Shown here: positions 1-11,040 of the stretch, piece after piece
Numbering within the stretch: the stretch's first letter is position 1
How the letters are laid out: each line of letters starts with the position of its first letter
Source of the DNA: Abelmoschus esculentus
Lineage: Eukaryota; Streptophyta; Magnoliopsida; Malvales; Malvaceae
DNA length: 64,000 nt
Direction of reading: 5' to 3'
NCBI GenBank assembly: GCA_035048815.1
Contig: JAUCBN010000025.1
Span: 15,524,501-15,588,500 of the forward strand
Position numbers and translations under genes: made by a program
The notes under the pieces: generated by a model
Seen by the model: the letters and a program-made list of their open reading frames with translations, nothing else
What the model was told of the DNA's origin: nothing
The model's database searches: none

Positions 1-1
1 C

Positions 2-1492
2 ATGTATGCTAAGTGTGGGGAACTGGAAGCTGCAAGGCGGGTCTTTGATCTGATTGAAGAGAAAGATGTTTATACTTGGAATTCAATGATCGCAGGATAT
101 TGCCAATCTGGTTACTGTGGGAAGGCTTATGAGCTCTTTATCAAAATGCAAGAGTCAAGTGTGAAGCCTAATGTTATCACATGGAATACCATGATGTCAG
201 GATACATACAAAATGGAGATGAAGATCAAGCCATGGATCTGTTTCAACGGATTGAACGGGATGGAAAGATCAGGAGAAATACAGCATCCTGGAATGCTCT
301 TATTGCTGGTTTTGTGCAACTTGGGGCTATAGACAAGGCATTTAGTGTTTTTCGAAAAATGCAATCATGCTCCGTTAGTCCAAATTCAGTAACTATATTG
401 AGTATGTTGCCTGGTTGTGCAAATTTAATTGCTGCAAGAAAGGTGAAAGAGATCCATGGTTGTATTTTGCGTAGGAATTTAGAGTTTGTCCTCTCTATTT
501 CAAATTCTCTAATAGATACTTATGCAAAGTCTGGTAATATATTATATTCTAGGAACATATTTGATGGAATGTCAACTCAAGATATAATTTCCTGGAACTC
601 AATAATAGGTGGTTATGTTTTACATGGTTGTTCTGATGCTGCCCTGGATCTCTTCTATCGGATGGGAAAGTTGGGGCTTAAACCTAATAGAGGTACCTTT
701 TTAAGTATTATCCTTGCACATGGTATTGCCAAAATGGTAGACGAGGGAAAGCACATTTTTTCTAGCATCATTGACAGCTATGAGATTATACCAGCCATAG
801 AACATTACTCGGCTATGATAGAGCTCTATGGCCGCTCTGGTCAGCTTGGAGAAGCAATGGAGTTTATTGAAGACATGCCTATAGAACCTGACTCCTCTAT
901 TTGGACTTCTTTGCTAACTGCCTCTAGGATACATAATGATATTGCTTTGGCTGTCCTTGCAGGGGAACGGTTACTTGACTTGGAACCAGGAAATGTTGTG
1001 ATTAACCAATTAATGTTTCAGATATATAGCTTGTGTGGGAAATTGGATTACTCTTCAAAACTGAGAAAGCTTGGAAAAGAGAAGACATTAAGATCTCTTG
1101 GGCACAGCTGGATTGAAGTTAGAAATACAGTGCATAAATTTGTTACTGGTGATCGGTCAAAGCCATGCACAAACCTTTTGTATTCATGGGTGCAAAACAT
1201 CGCTAGAGAAGTGAACATAGATGACCACCATGGTGGGTTTTTCATTGAAGAAGAAGAGAACGAGGATACTGGTGGTGTTCATAGTGAAAAACTTGCATTA
1301 GCTTTTGCCTTAATCGGCTCACCTTCGTCCCCTCAAAGTATAAGGATTGTTAAAAGCACCAGAATGTGTAAGAACTGCCATTTAACTGCCAAGCATGTTT
1401 CCTTGAAATTTGGTTGTGAGATATATCTGAGTGATACAAAGTGCTTCCACCATTTTAAGAATGGATACTGTTCTTGTGGAGATTATTGGTAG
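2..1492 (+). CDS. Pentatricopeptide repeat protein, PLS-E-DYW class (C-terminal part)
   Basis: The frame is open from the left edge, so the N-terminus and organelle-targeting peptide lie outside the window; 496 residues are visible. The first ~300 residues are successive PPR repeats of about 35 residues (WNSMIAGY, WNTMMSGY, WNALIAGF, WNSIIGGY). Then come the E and E+ regions and a complete DYW domain. The deaminase signature is intact: HSE near residue 427, CKNC at 456-459, a second His/Cys group near 483-492 (HH...CSC), and a terminal DYW tripeptide. DYW PPR proteins bind RNA one base per repeat and act in C-to-U editing in mitochondria or plastids; the target here is unknown. No intron is seen, as usual for the family. 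From memory it resembles Arabidopsis At1g19720 (DYW7), which would fit the lectin gene next door. Confidence 0.9.
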   Translation: MYAKCGELEAARRVFDLIEEKDVYTWNSMIAGYCQSGYCGKAYELFIKMQESSVKPNVITWNTMMSGYIQNGDEDQAMDLFQRIERDGKIRRNTASWNALIAGFVQLGAIDKAFSVFRKMQSCSVSPNSVTILSMLPGCANLIAARKVKEIHGCILRRNLEFVLSISNSLIDTYAKSGNILYSRNIFDGMSTQDIISWNSIIGGYVLHGCSDAALDLFYRMGKLGLKPNRGTFLSIILAHGIAKMVDEGKHIFSSIIDSYEIIPAIEHYSAMIELYGRSGQLGEAMEFIEDMPIEPDSSIWTSLLTASRIHNDIALAVLAGERLLDLEPGNVVINQLMFQIYSLCGKLDYSSKLRKLGKEKTLRSLGHSWIEVRNTVHKFVTGDRSKPCTNLLYSWVQNIAREVNIDDHHGGFFIEEEENEDTGGVHSEKLALAFALIGSPSSPQSIRIVKSTRMCKNCHLTAKHVSLKFGCEIYLSDTKCFHHFKNGYCSCGDYW

Positions 1493-3613
1493 AGTACAGA
1501 TGTTGGATGCAGGAATGATTTGCATAGATTTGTCATCACAAAATGCAGAGAAACTCTTTTGAAAGCTACATCAATCTTCTCTATGATAGAGAACACATGT
1601 AAAATAGGTGCACTCACTATGACTTTTGATTATGGACTTTGGCTTCCGACATATGTAGAGAACTTTGTATCATGTTTCTTTTTTTAGCAATTATTTGTAT
1701 ATAATTATTTATGTTATATAAAAAAATCTATATAGTTTTTCTGAGAAGCTTAAGCTGATGATTTGATGGGACGCTGGTCATGGGAGAATTAAATTTATTT
1801 ACACTCATGAGTGGCTAACAATGAGATATTCTTCTATCACATCTAAGTCCTGCATTTGAAAGGGAAAGGTGTAGAGCATTTACAAGGATTTTCACCCTTT
1901 TGCTGGAATGCGTTGCTTCTTTTGTGTATTCCTCTGCTTATTCAAAAGAACTTTCTGCATTGTTGGAATCCTTTTCATGTTCTTATCAGTTATAAGTTTT
2001 TGAAACCTACCGTATTTACTTAAAATGAAGTGTTATTTTTGCAGAAATTTCAGGAAGCCCTGCAAGAACTTGGAACTTTAATTGCTAATTTCATTACTGC
2101 AGTGGAGCTTGTCTTCTTTCGTTGGTTCTCAGCTAGAGCCACTGTGTATAAGATCGGAACAGGTACTTTGCTTTAATTTTGACACAGAATACATTCAGAG
2201 GTGAGATTAAAGGAACCTTGTTGTTAGAGCAGGAAATTTTGAATGCCCCTTGCACCAGGCCTTGCCATTCTGGAGCATCTACGGTCGTAAGCACATCAGA
2301 TTTCTGCCCATGCTTATATCAACAAGGAATAATATCCTTAGCTCAAGGAAGGGTACTTGTCAATTTATTGAGATTCAATTCAAACCTGGAAATTCCAATG
2401 CAACATATATTCCAAGGTTGTGCTACCTGCATTTGGCTTTGAACTTCAGCTATCCTGTATGAAGATTCATTTTTATCTTTTCCATTATGAATGATGAATT
2501 TACAATTCTAATTTCTTGAGTTTACGGAATAGCCTCCATTGAAAATATTAGTTTTCCTAAACCATAAACCGAAATCAGTATCTAAAATTCTTCTTGCATC
2601 TTTTACAGGGTCCCCCTCCATTGGCTCATCAGATAACTGACATCAATACTTGCTAGTTGCTAGCACAAAAAAATCTGCCCTCTTCTATGGACTTCCAGTG
2701 CAGAACTCTAACGATGAAAAAATTTCCCCCATCACAAAGAAAATATTCCAAGAATGTTTTGCGGCAGAGATAAAATTTCCCTCGCCACAGAGTGATTGTT
2801 TGAGTCGATACTAAGATGCTGAGTTCCATATTCGCCGGCATACCATCTGGCTGAAGATGCTGGCGCAAACTAACTCTATCAACGATGAACAATACACAGA
2901 AAATGTCAAGCTGATTTGCCTCATTTCTAATTTGGCTTTATTTATTTATTTATTTTGCTTAAGACCTTCATTTCCATTGTTGAAAGCTCCCAAGTTTAAG
3001 CATAATACCCTCTTTTGAAATGGACATAAAAGACGAAATGAAATATTATCCAAAAGTGTCCATGAATTGTGTACCATTGTTTGTCAAGCCACAAATCCTC
3101 TGCTTCACCATTAACAAGCAGTATCCAACGTCCGTAGCTGAGATAATTCAGTCAAGGGTCTTGAAATGACTGAAAAAGTTGAAAAAGTTTTTGATATCAG
3201 AAAAGCTCATCTTCAAATTCAGGGAATTATTGATTGGTGATTCTCCTCCATGACTGTTTCTCGAAGTTTTACAACACAATTCCTGGCCGTCAGAAAAGGG
3301 TGGAACATTTGTTGACAGAAGATAAGAGCTCTTTTCATCAAGGCTCTGCTTTTGGTGCATCCGATTCCTTTGCTTTGAATTGTTTCCCTTCATAGTGGAA
3401 AACAGAATAAGCTTCTTCTGCAGTATACAGACTTCGAAAAATGAAAACCATATTCTCGGTCGATATCATAATATTCAACTCAAAAACACCCCAACCCCTC
3501 TTTTTCTGCTCATAAATACAAATCATATCTCCTAGCCACTTACTCAGTGCCACTCTCAACCAACCTCTTACGCCAGTTCTCAGTTAATCGGCCAAGTCTT
3601 TGCTCCTTGAGAA
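1493..3613. other. PPR 3' flank and lectin gene upstream region
   Basis: No convincing coding sequence. Short open stretches near 2179-2462 and on the minus strand at 2653-3559 have no recognisable domain and no splice-supported extension. The first few hundred bases are presumably PPR 3' UTR. The last ~150 bases before 3614 should hold the lectin promoter and 5' UTR. No clear repeat was seen. Confidence 0.5.
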
Positions 3614-6109
3614 ATGGTAATCTGACATTATTTTGGTTTTACTATTCGACTTTTCAGTTTATTGATTGATTTTCTGTGAGTTAAATTCTCCTGGATGATG
3701 TTGGCAGAGTATTGAGGATGATCAGAAACCTGTTGCAGTTGGGCCGTGGGGAGGCCAAGGCGGGTCTTGTTGGGATGACGGAGTTTACTCTGCGATAAGG
3801 CAATTGGTGATAGCTCATGGATCCAGCATTGACTCCATCCAGATTGAATATGATAATAAAGGGAACTCTCTTTGGTCAAAGAAGCATGGAGGAAATGGAG
3901 GCTCTAAGATAGATAAGGTTAGACTTCATTTCTTGATTGTAACAAGTTCATCGAAACAACTACTGATCACCGTGCTTAATATCAAATGTCACATTAAATG
4001 GTATTTTACCAACTTTAGTGTCATTTAGGCTACTTATTATGCAAGTCATTTAGGTTGATACATGACTGGAAAAGCTATGGTGGAGAATCTTAAAATGCAT
4101 AAAATTCATTAAAACTCTAGTTTGAGGTTCAACATGAAGTGGAAGATGTTCCTAATTCTTATAGCTTTCTATGTATATAGTTGACTGCAAACTTCACTTA
4201 GCTGATATTCATTATGTAATGTAAATTCCTTTTAGGTCAAACTTGATTTCCCAAATGAGTTTCTTACTTCAGTACATGGTTACTATGGGAGCCTGAAGGA
4301 GCGAGGACCAGTTCTTGTTCGGTCACTAACATTTCATAGCAACAGGAAAACATATGGGCCTTTTGGTATTGAACAAGGAAATAGTTTCTCAATGAATAAG
4401 GGCAAGATCGTTGGATTTCACGGAAGGAGTGGTTGGTATTTAGATGCAATTGGAGTTCATTCAAAGGCAATCCCAAAACTGAATCCTTCAAAGCCTATGA
4501 TTCATGCACAAAGTTTTGCTGCTAATGGAGCTGAAAAAAGTGGCTTTTCAGTGATCCAGGGAAGTGTCGGAGAAAGCTATGACATTGTTCTAGCTGTGAG
4601 GCAGAGGGATGGATTTGTGACTCCCCAGCCAAGGGAACTCAAAAGGCAAACTTCTAGTTCTAGTAGCTCCGATGATTCCAGTGATGTCGAAACCAAAAGC
4701 AAGGTAAGAAATATAAACTTGGTTTTGCTTTTATATGCGCGATAACATAATTCCTTGTTCTTTTTCATTATCAAGGTTTCGTTGTGGAGTACTCCACAGA
4801 AAGATCCTCCAAAGTTACCAGAAGGAATGTTAACTTATGGACCCTGGGGTGGCCACGGTGGAACCAAGTTCGATGATGGAACCTATACCGGTATAAGGCA
4901 AATCATTTTGTCACGCAGTGTTGGGATCGTATCAATGAAGGTTTGCTATGATCGCGAGGGACAAGCAGTATGGGGAAGCAAACATGGGGGGACTGGAGGA
5001 TTTAGAAAAGAAAGGGTGAGTCTAGTAGCTTCTCTCTTTCAGAGTTCATATCAATATTGCTAGTTTTTAATGGACTTTCTGCTGCATTATGTGCAGATAA
5101 TGTTTGATTATCCATCAGAAATTTTAACAGTCGTCACCGGAACCTTCGGGCCCTTAATGTACATGGGGCCTAATGTGATAAAGTCACTAACATTCCACAC
5201 TAACAAAGGGAAACACGGGCCGTATGGAGATGAACAAGGACCTTCTTTCACAAACAAAATGAATGAAGGCAAGATTGTTGGATTCATTGGCAGAGAGGGT
5301 TTATTTCTGGATGCTATTGGTGTACATGTGATGGAAGGGAAAGTACCACCTCCAAAAACATATTTTTCCCAAGCAATCATCCAAAGTGAAAAGACTATAG
5401 CTGAGATTGATAACTCTCCATGGTCTAATAAACTGGTTCTAGCAAAGCGTGGTGGTCCTGTTGAAGAAGTAATTCGTCATACATATGTTTTATTCTGAAT
5501 ATGTTATTTAAAACGAACTATGTAACGTATAATTTCAATAAACTTTCTCAGGTTGTTTGTGGCGTGGTAAAAGAGCCGTCACCATGCGGACCAGGTCCCT
5601 GGGGAGGGGATGGAGGGAGAGCATGGGATGATGGAGTGTATTCAGGGATTAAGCAAATATTTGTTACCAAATCCGAAGCTATTCTCTCTATTCAAATCGA
5701 GTATGATCGGAATGGACAATCTGTTTGGTCCATAAAACATGGAGGCCAAGGAGGGACCTCCACACAAAAGGTAATAATGAACATCTTCATAACCAAATTG
5801 CAAACAATTCGGGCTTATGTTTTATGAATGACCATAATCGTGAGTTTGCAGGTAAAATTGGATTACCCTGACGAGGTACTCATCTGTATATCTGGCTATT
5901 ATGGCCCCATAAATAATGACGAGAAGTCGAAAGTCATAAGGTCGTTAACATTTTACACCAGCAGAGGGAAGTATGGTCCGTTTGGCGAGGAGATAGGCAC
6001 ATATTTCACTTCGACTACTACGCAGGGAAAGGTGCTAGGCTTCCACGGGAGGTGCAGCTCTTACTTGGATGCTATCGGAGTTCATATGCAGCACTGGCTG
6101 GGAAATTAA
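3614..6109 (+). CDS. JAL3: Jacalin-related lectin with three jacalin domains
   Basis: Seven coding exons join in frame: 3614-3616, 3708-3917, 4236-4703, 4776-5015, 5097-5468, 5552-5770 and 5852-6109, giving 589 residues. The first coding exon is only the ATG; the next begins SIEDDQ. Each jacalin beta-prism domain is spread over two exons, starting GPWGGQGG, GPWGGHGG and GPWGGDGG. A Ser-rich linker follows domain 1. The mannose-site motif G-x3-D is GWYLD in domain 1 and GLFLD in domain 2, but SSYLD in domain 3, so the last site has lost its glycine. There is no signal peptide, which suggests a cytosolic or nuclear mannose-type lectin. Length, domain count and the PPR neighbour fit Arabidopsis At1g19715 (JAL3) as I remember it; the family is certain, exact orthology is inferred. 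Confidence 0.9.
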
Positions 6110-6383
6110 AAACCCTCAAAGACGTCTCTCTTCAAAATGTTCAGTTGAATTTACTGCTGCTCTTTTGGTTTACCATACAGTGAAGATGAGATCGGTGGCA
6201 AATAATGAATTATTACTGATCTTAATTCAAACAATAAATTGCTCAATCCATTTCCTGTCTGCTCGAGTGGTTTCTTGTAATCTCTGTTCTAAGCTGATGA
6301 AATAAATGAAAATGTACCCTCTATATTTACGAAATAACGAACATATTTTTATGTCTTACTATTACATCGAATAATTATATTTA

Positions 6384-6500
6384 AGGCACGAACCATGTAG
6401 CCTCATCGGTTAAAGAACAATTGTTGTTCTTGGAGCTCACAGGTTTGAGCACCAGTAATATCAACCTGATTGAGCAATCAACGTTCAATAGTAGTTCTAC
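6384..6500 (+). mobile_element. tRNA-derived SINE, copy 1
   Basis: It lies in the 3'-to-3' gap between the lectin and BEL1-like genes. It starts with a GCACGA-type head, has an A-box-like stretch at 6398-6412 (TAGCCTCATCGGTTA) and a B-box-like stretch at 6442-6453 (GGTTTGAGCACC). It ends in a GATTGAGCAATCAA-type tail shared with the other copies. About 117 bp remain. The rest of the 6110-6845 gap holds the lectin 3' UTR and nothing else recognisable. Confidence 0.65.
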
Positions 6501-6845
6501 TCTAGAACAGATGGAGACATGGAAAAGAGACATACGATTTTTACCCTAAACTTCTCGGATAAAATGAGTTTGTGTTTCATTTCCATCAAATTTCCATGCA
6601 TTAAAGCTGCTTTAGCTGTGTTAAAAAAGGCTCAAAATTTACCTACCTCAAAACTCTGAATTCTATATCATGCCATGAGAAATATAAGAGCTAAATTCCA
6701 CATTTCCACCATTAGGCTTCAAAAACTGTATTTCGAGTCTAATGAGTTTCACATCAAATCTTGGAAGATCATTTGTGAACAATCAGATTAGTCTAGGAAT
6801 GCAGGTTACAAAATCAGTCTGTCTAAACTGATGCTTGCTATTCCT

Positions 6846-8510
6846 TCAGTCCTCGCCTTGATCAGTGATTCCTTCCCTGTCAATGGAACTGTTGGCAAAT
6901 GAAGTATCAGAATCTTGAGGAGAGTCTGCAATCTCCTCTCTATACATTTCTTCTATCATAGGCTTCCACAGTCGAACTCGAGCATTTATAAACCAATTTG
7001 ATATCTGAGTCACAATAAATAACAAACATCCAATATTGGCATTAAAAAAGTAATCATCAATTGAGCATATTGCAATTATGCAATATATATACAAGGGATC
7101 ATACTTGATTCTTGGTCAGGCCTGTCTGTGATGCCAACATTAGCTTCTCCGAGTCCGTTGGATAACTGTTAAGACCCATGCAACAAAATGGTATTAGTGT
7201 TACATTGTCTCAATGCAGGTGCGTTTTAACTCAAAAATGTACTTACGGGTGAAGGAAGTGTTCGAAAAGCCAAGACCGAAGGATTGCTACTGAGGTTTCT
7301 GGCAATCCTCTAATGGGCCTCCATGTTTGCCTTTGGCTAGGGATAATTCCAAGTTGTTGAAGAGACAGTCGGTTCTGCCTAGAATCTCTATCAATCAAGC
7401 TAAGTTGCGATAATCCCCCATTGATTCTTGGTAAATCATACATAATTTTTTTTCTGGTGACATGTATTTGAGATACTATGGTATCCCTTAGATTGCCAAA
7501 ATGTCTGGACATTGCTTGCAGTGCCAAAGTAGTATACGATTTTGCTGCTCCTAAGCCAGCTAGAGATTCAAATGATGAAACCACTTCTTCCATTTGCTGG
7601 TAGTATTTCTCGTACCTAAGTTCAACCTGAAAATAAAACAATAACGAATCATGTATTAAAATTCAAGTAATTTTTGAGTTACAACATAAGTAAATACGAC
7701 AGAACATCCAACATGGTCATGCAAACGGCTAACCTCCTCCAGTAATCCTATTAGCTTTGTGAGTCCAACTCGGAGCTCATGCTTTTCAGGCAGTTGTATT
7801 TCATTACTGCAGAATTCTGCTTTTAACTCAGAGGAAAGTCTTGAAATTTCCCCTCTGTCACCTTTATACAACTTCCTAAAGTAATTTTCATCGACATTTT
7901 TGCCACCAATATTGACAACTTCATCTAAAAGGGACTCAGTTGGCTTTAGATACCTCGAATTCACAATAGCTGTGGCAAAAGATTCTGCCCCATATGTAGT
8001 CGTAAAAGGTCGGTGTAGCGAGGTCGAAGCCGAAGCAAATGTGTTAGCAGTGAAAGAGTAACCATCCCTTACGTTTCCCACTCCAGGATTACAAACTTCT
8101 CTATCTTCTGCCTCCGAAAGCAAGTAACTAGAACTTGAAATACCAAAATTTAAGGAAGGACCAAGCATGTTAGAACCCAGAGACAATGAAAGACTATGAT
8201 TTTGGTGGTTAGTCTCGTTAGCTGCTCCGAGAAGGGTCATCAAGTGTCTGGTCTGGCTAATTTCCGATTCCTTTGTTACAATGGGAGTTGGAAGGAGATC
8301 CATTGATCTGGACATTCTTTCGCCGAGAGAATGAATGCTGGGCAATAAACCGAGGGACTGAGAAAATGTGCCATGGTTACCTCTCAAAGTGGAGCCATAA
8401 ACATCAAAATGTTGGCTTCCAAGTTGGTTTTGGCTATTAGTAGAATCCGAGAGTATAAAAGGGTGTAAGCAGCTGGAAGTTGGATTTGGAGGTGAATCTC
8501 GGGAAACCAT
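6846..8510 (-). CDS. BEL1-like TALE homeodomain transcription factor
   Basis: Four exons on the minus strand, 8510-7734, 7626-7247, 7165-7105 and 7004-6846, join to 458 residues. An N-terminal SLSLSLGS stretch lies near residue 106. The SKY region (SRYLKPTESLLDEVVN) is at about 185-200, the BELL domain at about 247-320, and the TALE homeodomain at about 360-422, with PYP loop and recognition helix WFINARVRLWKP. The last exon begins ISNWFINAR, the usual BEL1-like junction. These nuclear factors form heterodimers with KNOX proteins and control meristem and organ patterning. The homeodomain also recalls ATH1, but the jacalin, PPR and glycosyltransferase neighbours favour the BLH10/BLH11 group. 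Family certain, subgroup open. Confidence 0.92.
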
Positions 8511-10327
8511 AGTGACAGGAAATGGAAGCTAAAGATTTTAAAAGTTGCTAAATCGCCAGGTCAATTGGCATTCAACTGCGAGGAGAAAGAGCAGTGAGTC
8601 GCCTAGTGAACCAAAATTATTGAGCCATACATGAACATACGGAAAGTAAAAGCAAAGGCAAACTACCATTCCACGTGAAAAGCATTAAAAGCGAATATAT
8701 TCATCAACAGATGACAAAGAACATCTATAAAAGTTGTACGACATTAAACACAGGTTCACCTGAAGTAATGGGTTACAGAGCTGAAATGAAAAATCTGTAC
8801 TGACTGAGATCTAAAAGCTACAAGCCAAGCGATCATAAGAATCACTAGCCATAAGCAAGATTACAGCCATGGCAGTTCTTTAATTTCATTGAACAGCAAA
8901 CCCTTCAAAATTAAGCTGATGGGAAGCAGGGAGAGTGAAGGGAAAATGCAGTAGAAGCATGAATGGAATGCAGTGAAGGAATTATATTACTGAAAACCAG
9001 ATAAAGAAACTAATTAGCCATTTGTAAGTAACTGAAGACTTATTTGGGATAGACTAAGCCAAAAAGATAATTTATAAGCATAAAATATGGATGTGAAAGC
9101 CATCACCATTCACCAGAGCATCAAACTGCAAATAATTAGGTCTTATAATACTAAACAGATAAAAGCAAGTACACCTATAGATACATAGACCTCTGCTAAT
9201 TGTTCAAAAAGACAGAGTTAATTGGCTGAGGAGAAATGAATAAGACGTCAGGGAAGGATGGTCCCCAACTTCTTCCCTGACGATAAAACAACAAGCAAAG
9301 GCATCAACCCTTCAGCTTTATTGCCTGCAGTTACATTACTTTGGGAAACTCAAAAAGTACTTTGAGCTCAAAAACAGTGTAACCACTCTCTCTCTCGCCT
9401 AGTCACATAAGGTGAGCTACCAATACGTTAAATTCTTCTGTCCATTGCGTCGCTGTAATCTGAAAAGGAAGAGAAAAAATACTGTCTTTTGCACACTCCT
9501 AGCTTTAAGATTGTTTGCTTGTTAATCTGTAAGTAGGAATATCTAACCTTTTCCTGCTGTTAGCTATTGTAGTAGGGAATAAAGATGTTGAAAGGACAAA
9601 CAAAACCACAATCTTTCGGGCCAAGCAGGATTTCTTTTAAGCAAAAAGGTCTGCAATTGAATTTTGTTTGGTGAGCTGATAAGATCGATTTCTGGGTGTG
9701 GGGTGATCATTGAGCTGGTTTGTTTCTTGTATGTTTTCAGTAATAATTGTAACTTTGTTCTTTTGGCCTTCTTCAGTTGTCGTCCTCTGGTTTCGTAACA
9801 CTGTAGTTTTTCAAGACCTGATCAAATGCCCACACCCCTTACCTTTCGTACTACTTTTAAGTTAAAGCTTGCATACTCTGAGATGTTAAGGCTGCATGGA
9901 TTATGGACATGACCAGACCTTAACTCAAAAATTACTTATTATATGAATTAATTTATTTTGAAAAATTGTAAGAACATTTTTGGGCAATATATACATATAT
10001 TATGAATTTATCGAAAGTTTTTTTTATAATTAATGTAAATTTGAAGATTATTTTTGAATTTTTGTTGAGAGTGATTTGTTTATTCATTTTCGAAATTGAT
10101 AAGGTCCTAAGAGGTATTCAAATTAATTTGTTATTCGATTTTGTAGATATTCAAATTTTAAAATTTTTACTAAAAAAACTTATTTAATACTAAATTTTCA
10201 TTTTTTTTAATCAAATTGTGTTTTTCCCATAATTACGATCGATTTTCTCATGAATGAGTTTATCACATGCTCGAACACCGCTCAACATTATTAACGTTGA
10301 ACATCGCTGAAAATCATTAAATTAATT
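8511..10327. other. BEL1-like gene 5' leader/promoter region and spacer
   Basis: No coding sequence recognised. For the minus-strand homeodomain gene the stretch from 8511 to about 9500 is the natural place for 5' UTR, a possible leader intron and promoter; it includes a CT-rich tract near 9386-9400 and a perfect hairpin at 9246-9282. From about 9940 the sequence becomes strongly AT-rich spacer. Confidence 0.45.
9246..9282. repeat. Perfect 11-bp stem hairpin upstream of the BEL1-like gene
   Basis: CGTCAGGGAAG at 9246-9256 is answered exactly by CTTCCCTGACG at 9272-9282, with a 15-nt loop. It lies about 740 bp upstream of the homeodomain start codon, in likely leader or promoter. It is GC-rich in an AT-rich setting. 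No function is known to me. Confidence 0.6.
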
Positions 10328-10573
10328 GAGTAAAAATCTTCTACCTCTTTTTTATACCTCTTTTTATGCCTCTTTTGAAAATTTTCTAAAAAATTGAATT
10401 TTAAACCCTAACCCTTATTTTCTATATTCTACATCCTAAACCCTACACCCTAAAAAATATATCCTACCCCCTAATTCCCTAAACCATAACCAAAATCCCT
10501 AACCTAAAACCCTAAACCCTAAACCTTCTAATTTGAAGTAAAGGCATAGGAAAGAGGTAGACGATTTGCACCC
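10328..10573 (-). mobile_element. MITE (9-bp TSD, Mutator-like) with telomere-like core, copy A
   Basis: A 246-bp element flanked by a perfect 9-bp duplication AAATTAATT (10319-10327 and 10574-10582). The ends are inverted repeats: the left end has ATCTTCTACCTCTTT, and the reverse complement of the right end GGGTGCAAATCGTCTACC. The interior (about 10400-10530) is rich in CCCTAAA, superficially an interstitial telomere. The same core recurs at 34546, 42407, 45489 and 52448, so it belongs to the element. A 9-bp duplication is typical of Mutator-like transposition; with no coding capacity this is a non-autonomous element. Confidence 0.8.
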
Positions 10574-11040
10574 AAATTAATTAATAATGATTAAAAATAT
10601 TAAGGATTTAACATGTAATTAATAATTATGTATTGAGCTTATCAATATTTTATTAATTACAAGTTGAGTCTATCACTCTTTTATCAATTATACGTTGAAT
10701 CCTTGAAATTTTAAATATTTATTAATTAATTTAATAATATTTAACGATATTTAACATTAATAATATTTAATGACGTTCGACGCTTGTTATACAATTTTCA
10801 CTTTTAAGTAAAATCCTAAAAGAATACTAATATTAACGAAGTGGGCTGAAGTTCAGCCTGTTTAAAGAACTGCTCAGTCTAGTTGGGCTACAACCGACGA
10901 AACAAATCATATCTGAAAATCTGGGGATTAACGAACCGCGATAAACCACACAATAAAAGGAAAATGTTTGAAAATTGAAGATTCAAGGAGTAACAGTTTT
11001 GAGACGAAGAAGTTACTGAAATTCTAGCCAAAGGATTTTA

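Noticed and set aside
10400..10530. Interstitial telomere from a chromosome fusion
   Set aside because: The CCCTAAA-rich stretch lies inside an element with inverted ends and a perfect 9-bp duplication and recurs elsewhere in the window.
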